Source: Flavobacteriales bacterium UBA972
GTDB lineage: Bacteria; Bacteroidota; Bacteroidia; Flavobacteriales; Schleiferiaceae
Direction: 5' to 3'
DNA: 8,131 bases
NCBI GenBank assembly: GCA_002292855.1
Contig: DBBY01000022.1
Span: forward strand, 1,222-9,352
Part shown: in pieces, positions 1 to 5,315 of the stretch
How the letters are laid out: each line of letters opens with the position of its first letter
How positions within the stretch are numbered: position 1 is the first letter of the stretch
The notes under the pieces: generated by a model
What the model saw: only the letters and a program-made list of their open reading frames with translations
Told to the model about the DNA's origin: nothing
Database searches by the model: none
Translations under genes and position numbers: made by a program

Positions 1-2298
1 GGGGAATTCGCCTTGGTTACGGCTCCGCTCGACATGGCAGACCGCCAGCCCAAAGCCTTTTGGGACCTTTTGAGCAGCCAGGGTTATGCTCGGGTATGGA
101 CCCCGCGTCAAGGGGTTGTGCGGCTCGACGAAGACCCTGATGCTTTGGGCGTAGAACTCATTGTAGACCGTGTTCCCACCGGACTTCGCGACGAAGACTG
201 GGAAGCCCGCGCAGCGGATTCCGTACAGACCGCGTTTTTTGAAGGCCAAGGAACCTGCCGGATTCGCAGCGAAGAACGGGTTCAGGACTTCTCCAACCGA
301 TTTGAGGCCGAAGGTCTGCGCTTTGAAGACCCCACGCCCGGACTGTTCTCCTTCAATACGCCCCAAGGCGCCTGCCCTACCTGCGAAGGCTTTGGTTCCG
401 TGCTGGGAATTGAGCGCGAACTGGTTATTCCCAACCCGGGGCTCAGCGTGTTTGAGGACGCCGTGGCTCCTTGGCGGGGCGAGAAACTGGGGGAATGGAA
501 GGAGCGCTTGCTCCGCGGCGCAGAGGCTGCAGGATTCCCTATTCACCGCCCGGTGCAGCAGCTCAGCCCCGAGCACAGCGCAATGCTCTGGAAGGGTTGC
601 AAGCATTTTGCCGGGATTGACGCCTTCTTTAAGATGGTCGAAGAGAGCAGCTACAAAATTCAGTACCGCGTGCTGCAAGCGCGGTACCGCGGCAAGACGG
701 TCTGCCCCGACTGCGGAGGCTCTCGACTGCGCAAAGAAGCACTGGCGGTGCGAATCGGAGGCAAAAACCTCGCTGACGTACTGGACCTCACGGTGCGCGA
801 TGCCAAAATTTGGTTTGACCAGCTCGATTTAAGCGCTTATGAACTCAAGGTGGGCGAACGGCTTCTGCAGGAGCTTCGGCACCGACTCGGCATACTCGAG
901 CGCGTAGGGCTGCACTACCTCACGCTCAATCGGCCCGCCAATACCCTCAGCGGCGGCGAATCCCAGCGCATTCATTTGGCCACGAGTTTGAGTGCGGCCC
1001 TGGTGGGCTCGATGTACATTTTAGACGAGCCTTCGGTCGGACTTCATCCGCGCGACGCAATGGACCTGCTTGGAGTGCTGGAAGCATTGCGCGACTCGGG
1101 AAACACGGTCATTGTTGTGGAGCACGACGACGTGTTTATGCTCGCGGCCGACACGGTGATCGACATTGGTCCGGGCGCCGGTCGACTTGGCGGAGAAGTG
1201 GTTTACGCCGGACCCGGCAGCGGCTTAATCAAGGCCAATACCCTCACGGGCGACTACTTGTCGGGGCGCAAAAAAGTAGAGCGGACCCCTCTGGGCGTCA
1301 ATGCGCGCTATTGGATTGAGCTTCAGGGAGCGCGCGCTCAGAACCTCAAAAACGTCACCGTGCGCATACCCCTGGAACGGCTGACGGTGGTCTGCGGGGT
1401 AAGCGGTTCGGGCAAAACCACCTTGATTCGCAGCATTTTGGTTCCGGCCTTGCAAAAACTACTGGGCGATTACGGCGGGCGAGCGGGAGCCCACGACGGC
1501 CTCACAGGAGATTGGCAGCGCCTGAGCAGCGTTGAAGTGGTCGATCAAAACCCAATGGGCAAGTCGTCGCGGTCCAATCCCGTGACCTACCTCAAGGCCT
1601 ACGACGACATTCGCAATCTTTTTGCCGCCCAAAAGTCCGCGCAACTGAGAGGTTTTGCGGCAAAGCACTTCTCGTTCAATACCGAGGGAGGGCGTTGCCC
1701 GGTGTGCCAAGGCGACGGAACCGTGACTGTAGAAATGCAGTTTATGGCAGACGTGCACCTGACCTGCGAGCAGTGCCAGGGCAAGCGCTTTATGGCCTCG
1801 GTGCTCGAGGTCGAGTTTCAGGGCAAGTCCATTAGCGACGTGCTGGGGATGACCGTCGATGAGGCGATGGAGTTTTTTACTGACCACGGGCAAAAGCGCA
1901 TCACCGACAAACTGCGGCCTTTGGCCGACGTTGGCCTGGACTACATTCAGCTCGGCCAGTCGTCGAGCACGCTCTCGGGCGGAGAGGCCCAGCGGGTAAA
2001 GCTCGCTTCGTTTTTGGTTCGCGGACAGCAGGGAGACCCTGTGTTTTTTGTCTTTGACGAGCCAACTACCGGCCTGCACATGAACGACGTGCACAAGCTC
2101 CTGCGGTCCCTTGATGCGCTAATAGCTTTGGGCCACAGCGTATTAGTCATTGAGCACCACAAGAGCGTACTTGCCGCCTCAGACTGGCTAATTGAATTGG
2201 GACCCGACGGGGGTCCCGACGGAGGACACCTACTTTATCAGGGTGATCCGCGCGAAATGGGAGACCTATCGAGCCCAACAGCAGACTCCCTGCGTTAG
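1..2298 (+). CDS. uvrA: UvrA-family excinuclease ABC subunit A, 5'-truncated by window edge
   Basis: DNA damage-recognition ATPase of nucleotide excision repair, which in the family works as a dimer with UvrB. The reading frame is open from base 1, so the first in-frame TTG (13) is not the true start; about 150-180 N-terminal residues, including the first Walker A, are missing. Visible in order: the UvrB-binding/insertion region; a CPTC pair (373-384); a CPDCGG pair (703-720); first ABC signature LSGGE (946-960) and Walker B ILDEP (1018-1032); second Walker A GVSGSGKT (1396-1419); a complete C4 zinc module CPVC...CEQC (1696-1776); second LSGGE (1972-1986) and Walker B FDEP (2053-2064). The run KSSRSNPVTYLKAYDDIR resembles the second UvrA copy common in Bacteroidota, so the genome may hold another uvrA. 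Oddity: where canonical UvrA has the first CxxC of zinc module 1, this protein reads FSNRFEAEGLRF. The family call is very secure; which paralogue it is remains an inference. Confidence 0.96.
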   Translation, partial: GEFALVTAPLDMADRQPKAFWDLLSSQGYARVWTPRQGVVRLDEDPDALGVELIVDRVPTGLRDEDWEARAADSVQTAFFEGQGTCRIRSEERVQDFSNRFEAEGLRFEDPTPGLFSFNTPQGACPTCEGFGSVLGIERELVIPNPGLSVFEDAVAPWRGEKLGEWKERLLRGAEAAGFPIHRPVQQLSPEHSAMLWKGCKHFAGIDAFFKMVEESSYKIQYRVLQARYRGKTVCPDCGGSRLRKEALAVRIGGKNLADVLDLTVRDAKIWFDQLDLSAYELKVGERLLQELRHRLGILERVGLHYLTLNRPANTLSGGESQRIHLATSLSAALVGSMYILDEPSVGLHPRDAMDLLGVLEALRDSGNTVIVVEHDDVFMLAADTVIDIGPGAGRLGGEVVYAGPGSGLIKANTLTGDYLSGRKKVERTPLGVNARYWIELQGARAQNLKNVTVRIPLERLTVVCGVSGSGKTTLIRSILVPALQKLLGDYGGRAGAHDGLTGDWQRLSSVEVVDQNPMGKSSRSNPVTYLKAYDDIRNLFAAQKSAQLRGFAAKHFSFNTEGGRCPVCQGDGTVTVEMQFMADVHLTCEQCQGKRFMASVLEVEFQGKSISDVLGMTVDEAMEFFTDHGQKRITDKLRPLADVGLDYIQLGQSSSTLSGGEAQRVKLASFLVRGQQGDPVFFVFDEPTTGLHMNDVHKLLRSLDALIALGHSVLVIEHHKSVLAASDWLIELGPDGGPDGGHLLYQGDPREMGDLSSPTADSLR
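2199..2217. repeat. Perfect 7-bp inverted repeat inside uvrA
   Basis: GGGACCC (2199-2205) and GGGTCCC (2211-2217) are exact reverse complements around GACGG. The same place carries a near-tandem 12-nt duplication that encodes GPD-GGPD-GG in the C-terminal part of UvrA, where homologues have a Gly/Asp-rich loop. Probably a by-product of a local duplication in a tolerant loop; a role for the mRNA hairpin is unproven. Confidence 0.4.
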
Positions 2299-2313
2299 CG
2301 ATTTCGCCGTTGT

Positions 2314-2334
2314 ATCAATTTTTTTTAAATTGAT
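2314..2334. repeat. AT-rich inverted repeat just after uvrA
   Basis: ATCAATTT (2314-2321) and AAATTGAT (2327-2334) pair perfectly around a loop of five T, starting 16 nt after the uvrA stop codon. The stem is weak because it has only one G-C type pair and no T-tract follows it, so it is a poor intrinsic terminator. It could be a mRNA 3'-end structure or a protein-binding palindrome. Confidence 0.4.
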
Positions 2335-2353
2335 GATCGATTTCTATTATGAA

Positions 2354-2386
2354 TTTGCTAAAAATTGAACGGTTTGCGTACTTTTG
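2354..2386 (+). promoter_or_regulatory. Bacteroidota-type promoter in the convergent gap
   Basis: TTTG at 2354-2357 (-33 element) and TACTTTTG at 2379-2386, an exact match to the TAnnTTTG -7 consensus, are separated by 21 nt. That is close to the spacing known for the primary sigma factor of Bacteroides and Flavobacterium. Transcription would start near 2392. The next annotated gene is on the opposite strand, so the promoter drives either a small RNA or an antisense transcript towards the 3' end of the methyltransferase gene. Confidence 0.5.
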
Positions 2387-2391
2387 GCACG

Positions 2392-2475
2392 AGCCTAATA
2401 AGTTAACTCGTTAACGGATGAGGTTCATTGGTTTGGTGTGAGGCCCGGTCTTTGGATCGGGCTTCCTTCATTTTA
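2392..2475 (+). ncRNA. Candidate small RNA between uvrA and the TrmH-family gene
   Basis: Predicted only from a consensus-like promoter directly upstream and a strong hairpin terminator at its end; I do not recognise an RNA family. The roughly 84-nt transcript would carry a first hairpin GTTAA-CTCG-TTAAC (2402-2415), a linker and the terminator hairpin (2441-2464). The linker contains a seven-codon ATG frame (2418-2441, MRFIGLV) without a visible ribosome-binding site. No gene follows on this strand, so an attenuator role is unlikely. Both ends are estimates. Confidence 0.3.
2441..2474 (+). terminator. Intrinsic terminator, possibly bidirectional
   Basis: The stem GCCCGGTC (2443-2450) / GATCGGGC (2455-2462) pairs over 8 bp with one G-U pair and a TTTG loop. 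It extends by AG/TT to 10 bp, and a T-rich tail ends in TTTT (2471-2474). On the plus strand it would end the candidate small RNA or uvrA read-through. On the minus strand it lies about 24 nt after the methyltransferase stop codon and could also help end the five-gene operon, but it lacks a T-tract in that direction. Confidence 0.55.
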
Positions 2476-2487
2476 GCCCACAAACCT

Positions 2488-3261
2488 TTATGACCGCTGC
2501 CTGAGGCCTTCGTAGAGCACCACTGCCGCGGCTACGCTCACGTTGAGGGAGTCGACCTTACCCCGCATCGGAATCACTACTCGATCGATCGTGTTCCAGG
2601 ACGAATCAAGCCCTCGATCTTCGGAGCCCATGACCATGGCGCAGGCCTCGGTCCAGTTCACTTCGTGGTGGGGTTTGGCGCCCTCAAGATGCAGCGCATA
2701 GGGCTTTATCTGCTGCTTGGCAAGCCATTCTTGGATTTCTTGGCGCGGAGCAGACGCCAGCTGCAGCTGAAAAAGCGCCCCGGTGGAATTGCGCACCGAC
2801 TGGGGGCTGTAGGGGTCGCATTCCAGGCTGCTGAATAGAACCGCGTCCACACCAACGGACTCCGCCGTGCGCAAAATTGCTCCAACGTTGCCGGGCTTCT
2901 CCAGGCCGTCGAGCACCATAATCCACGGCTTTGTCGGCAGCACAAGGTCTTCTAGGGCTGCCGTGGGCTGCTCGACCAAGGCAATCGCCCCTGCCCCATT
3001 CTCGCGCAGAACCAGCTTCTCGTAGACCGCGGCGGCGCAACGAAAGTGCTGGCCCATATTGATGGCCCAGGGCGGCAGCGTTGTAGTTCCCGGCTCCCAG
3101 AAGGTTTGGCGAAGCTTCCAGCCCGCGGCCGCGGCACGTTCGATCTCGCGCACCCCCTCTACCAAGACCACGCAGTCGTTGCGGCGCAGTGAGGGCCTGT
3201 CTCGGTAGCGCACCATTTTGCGGACCTTGGGATTCTGGGTTGAGTCAAGCTGCATCATCAT
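2488..3261 (-). CDS. TrmH/SpoU-family RNA 2'-O-methyltransferase
   Basis: SPOUT-class enzyme expected to transfer a methyl group from S-adenosylmethionine to a ribose 2'-OH of rRNA or tRNA; the target base cannot be read from the sequence. In the 257 residues the N-terminal third (about 1-105) resembles the substrate-binding domain of RlmB/TsnR-like members. The C-terminal part has all three SpoU motifs: EKPGNVGAILRTA (121-133, with the conserved Asn and Arg), GSEDRGL (212-218) and IPM...SLNVSVA (230-244), which form the trefoil-knot cofactor site. It is the last gene of the operon; its first ATG overlaps the previous stop as ATGA. The protein begins Met-Met-Met, and a GGAGG (3262-3266) touches the first ATG but sits 6 nt before the third, so initiation at 3255 is more likely mechanically. 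Family call secure; substrate unknown. Confidence 0.92.
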   Translation of the reverse strand: MMMQLDSTQNPKVRKMVRYRDRPSLRRNDCVVLVEGVREIERAAAAGWKLRQTFWEPGTTTLPPWAINMGQHFRCAAAVYEKLVLRENGAGAIALVEQPTAALEDLVLPTKPWIMVLDGLEKPGNVGAILRTAESVGVDAVLFSSLECDPYSPQSVRNSTGALFQLQLASAPRQEIQEWLAKQQIKPYALHLEGAKPHHEVNWTEACAMVMGSEDRGLDSSWNTIDRVVIPMRGKVDSLNVSVAAAVVLYEGLRQRS

Positions 3262-3641
3262 CCTCCAACACGTTTAAATTTTAATCCTTTTTCTGTGGAC
3301 CAGGCCTCAACCTTGACCCGCACGTCGCCCTGAAGGACGATGGTTCCCTGCGAGACGCTCCCGCCAACGCTGCAGCGCTTCTTGAGCTCTGCTGCCCAGG
3401 CGACCGAATCGGCATGCTCAATCTGCTGGGTAAACACCACCGTGGTCGGCTTGCCGTTGCGGCGCTCCAACCGAAGCTCGAGCGTGCCCTTGGCCCTAGG
3501 AGCCTGCTCCATCTCGGGGTCGGCAACGCCTTGGGCGGACTCCCTAAGCTCTAATCCGCTGGATGCCAATGCGGAACTCAAGGCTGAAGCAAAGGGGTTG
3601 TCGGCAGGAGTAGCCTGCGAAAAATCAATTCGCTTGCTCAT
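3258..3641 (-). CDS. SUI1/YciH-like translation initiation factor
   Basis: Small protein of 127 residues whose C-terminal 75 residues (about 52-127) form an eIF1/SUI1 domain; in the family this binds the small ribosomal subunit and affects start-codon fidelity, though the role of bacterial members (YciH type) is poorly defined. Visible signature: LKKRCSVGGSV (86-96), IVLQGD (101-106) and the C-terminal KGLKFKRVGG, closely matching the LKKKCGCGG...IQGD...KGMKVKLAGG pattern of YciH. The N-terminal 50 residues are low-complexity and Ala/Ser/Glu-rich, likely disordered. The gene starts inside the end of bshA (17-nt overlap) and ends in a 4-nt overlap with the methyltransferase gene, so translation is probably coupled on both sides. 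No Shine-Dalgarno is visible before its ATG. Confidence 0.9.
   Translation of the reverse strand: MSKRIDFSQATPADNPFASALSSALASSGLELRESAQGVADPEMEQAPRAKGTLELRLERRNGKPTTVVFTQQIEHADSVAWAAELKKRCSVGGSVSQGTIVLQGDVRVKVEAWSTEKGLKFKRVGG
3262..3266 (-). promoter_or_regulatory. Shine-Dalgarno GGAGG before triple ATG
   Basis: On the minus strand GGAGG is followed directly by ATGATGATG. The distances to the three in-frame starts are 0, 3 and 6 nt, so only the third (3255) has near-normal spacing. The motif lies in the last codons of the upstream SUI1-like gene (Gly-Gly-stop), allowing termination-reinitiation coupling. A strong Shine-Dalgarno is notable because other starts in this window lack one. Confidence 0.5.
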
Positions 3642-4755
3642 CGAGTAGTTTTTGGTAGAGTTCCAGGTATTGATTGCCTACTGCGGTCATCTCGAACTGC
3701 TCGGCTTTAGCGCGAGCCAGACGGCCCATCTCGAGACGCAGACCGGGCGTGGTAAGGATTTCGAGGACATCATTGGCCATGGCGGCGGTATCACCAACCC
3801 GCTCGAGGTAGCCCGTCTTGCCATGATCAACTACCTCAGGAAGTCCGCCCACGTTAGTGGCTACCACGGGCACGTAGGACGCCATCGCCTCAAGGGCTGC
3901 CAAACCAAAGGACTCCGTTTCTGAAGGAAGCAGAAATACGTCAGACATTGCCAAAATATGCTCCACATGGGCGGAATTACCGATCCAGCGCACGCTGTCT
4001 TGGAGGCCGCGCGAGGCCAAATCTTCTTCGGCGCGCAGGCGCTCTGGACCGTCGCCAACCATGATGAGGCACACGGGTATTTGCGCTCGAACTCGGGCAA
4101 AAACATCGACGACGTCCTTGATGCGTTTTACCTTTCTGAAGTTAGAAACGTGGACTAAAACCGGAGCGTCTGCCAATGCTACACGGTCCATGGACTGGGG
4201 GCCTCCTTGCCCAAAACGAAGCAGATCGACAAAATTGGGAATCACCTGAATTTCTCGGACTGTGCCAAAGATTCGCTCGGTGTCGCGGCGTAGCGATTCC
4301 GAAACAGCCGTGACGGCGCTGGAGTGCTCAATGGAGAAGCGCACCGCAGGACTGTAGGAAGGATGCTTGCCCACGAGGGTGATGTCGGTTCCGTGCAGGG
4401 TGGTTACTACGGGCATCGGGATTCCTTGGTCTTCGAGAATCTTGCGCGCCATGTAGGCCGCGTAGGCATGGGGTATGGCATAGTGCACGTGCAGCAGGTC
4501 GAGCTTCTCGCGCTGGGCGACCGAAACCATCATGCTCGACAGGGCTAATTCGTAGGGCTGGTATTGAAAAAGCGGGTAGTCTTGAATCTGAACCTCGTGA
4601 AAAAAGAGGTTCTCCTGAAAGGCGTCCATGCGAGCCGGCATGGCGTAGCTGATTACGTGAACGCTGTGGCCCTGGCGGGCAAGATGGGCGCCGAGTTCGG
4701 TGGCAAGCACCCCCGAGCCCCCAAAAGTGGGATGGCATACGATTCCGATGCGCAT
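3625..4755 (-). CDS. bshA: N-acetyl-alpha-D-glucosaminyl L-malate synthase BshA
   Basis: Cytosolic GT4-family glycosyltransferase that makes GlcNAc-malate from UDP-GlcNAc and L-malate, the first step of bacillithiol synthesis. The 376-residue length equals B. subtilis BshA within one residue. Visible: N-terminal GIVCHPTFGGSGVLATELG (4-22); HVHYAIPHA (89-97); TTLHGTDIT (118-126); HVSNFRKVKR (202-211), almost identical to the B. subtilis enzyme; VGDGPE (233-238); and the catalytic E-x7-E ESFGLAALE (281-289). The open frame runs 49 codons further upstream, but that stretch has no similarity to the family and is antiparallel coding noise over the MORN gene, so the ATG at 4755 is chosen. It is preceded by an A-rich stretch (AAAAAAAC) and shares one base with the upstream stop (TGATG). 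The partner genes bshB and bshC are not in the window. Confidence 0.95.
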   Translation of the reverse strand: MRIGIVCHPTFGGSGVLATELGAHLARQGHSVHVISYAMPARMDAFQENLFFHEVQIQDYPLFQYQPYELALSSMMVSVAQREKLDLLHVHYAIPHAYAAYMARKILEDQGIPMPVVTTLHGTDITLVGKHPSYSPAVRFSIEHSSAVTAVSESLRRDTERIFGTVREIQVIPNFVDLLRFGQGGPQSMDRVALADAPVLVHVSNFRKVKRIKDVVDVFARVRAQIPVCLIMVGDGPERLRAEEDLASRGLQDSVRWIGNSAHVEHILAMSDVFLLPSETESFGLAALEAMASYVPVVATNVGGLPEVVDHGKTGYLERVGDTAAMANDVLEILTTPGLRLEMGRLARAKAEQFEMTAVGNQYLELYQKLLDEQAN

Positions 4756-5315
4756 CAGTCTTCGAAGTTTTTTTTGATAGCACCCTCTTGGTCGTAGTAG
4801 GTGGCGCTCACCTGCTTGCCAAATTGATACTCCAGTTCTGCAGCAACAGACCCGAGTTCGTAGTAAAAAATGGACTTCCCGTGCTTTTGGTTGTTGCGCC
4901 ACTCCTCTCTAGACTGAATCTGACCGTCTTGGTAGTAGCGCCGTTCCTGACCGTGCATTCGGTCGGCCTGCCAGGTCTTGACCCATAGGCAGCGACCGGC
5001 TTGGTCAAACAATTTTTGCTCTCCTGCTTTTTCTCCGTCGTAGTAGTGGGTAATAAAGTTGATTTGGCCCGAGGCATGGTACTCAAAGGTGGGTCCGTGC
5101 AGGAGCCCTTGGCGGAAGGTGGCAATGGTGCGCGGCTTGCCGTTGCCGAAGTAGTAAATAGAAACGCTGTCGGGCTTAACGGCCTCGTAGGCCTCCTGCG
5201 CCTGAGCAAGGGCCGCAGGGCTGGCCGCTGCAAGCAGGCTAAAGCAAAGCGCTTTGAACCACTTGCTGAAGGCTGGTGCGAATGCCCATCTGGGCAAGTT
5301 TGTTGACGCTGGCAT
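4755..5315 (-). CDS. Secreted MORN_2-repeat (YwqK-like) protein
   Basis: Function unknown. After a hydrophobic signal peptide (KWFKALCFSLLAAASPAALAQA, cleavage likely after ALA) the mature protein consists of five to six repeats of about 23 residues with the MORN_2 pattern, a Tyr/Phe-rich strand, a Gly or short turn and 'G...HG': for example FRQGLLHGP, WQADRMHGQ and WRNNQKHGK. Such proteins are often labelled YwqK-family antitoxin in databases, but there is no toxin partner here and the signal peptide speaks for a periplasmic or surface role. The start is uncertain: ATG at 5315 overlaps the upstream gene by 77 nt; a TTG at 5297, preceded by A-rich AACAAAC, gives 59 nt and a better-shaped signal peptide; an ATG at 5378 is too far upstream. 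It ends by sharing one base with bshA. Confidence 0.8.
   Translation of the reverse strand: MPASTNLPRWAFAPAFSKWFKALCFSLLAAASPAALAQAQEAYEAVKPDSVSIYYFGNGKPRTIATFRQGLLHGPTFEYHASGQINFITHYYDGEKAGEQKLFDQAGRCLWVKTWQADRMHGQERRYYQDGQIQSREEWRNNQKHGKSIFYYELGSVAAELEYQFGKQVSATYYDQEGAIKKNFED

Noticed and set aside
4..9. GAATTC at the window edge as a cloning junction
   Set aside because: It reads in frame as part of UvrA and the sequence around it fits the family, so it is a chance restriction site.
170..832. Plus-strand 220-codon frame within uvrA
   Set aside because: Out-of-frame shadow of the UvrA coding region.
1459..2094. Minus-strand 211-codon open frame opposite uvrA
   Set aside because: Antisense to conserved UvrA motifs (C4 zinc module, LSGGE, Walker B); no recognisable protein features.
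2418..2441. Seven-codon leader peptide with attenuator
   Set aside because: No gene follows on the plus strand to be attenuated and no repeated regulatory codons are present; kept only as part of the small RNA candidate.
4756..4902. N-terminal extension of bshA by 49 codons
   Set aside because: The extension has no family similarity and lies within the MORN gene; the BshA-typical N-terminus starts at ATG 4755.
4755..5315. MORN protein as a toxin-antitoxin component
   Set aside because: No toxin gene is adjacent and a signal peptide is present; the antitoxin label in databases is not supported here.
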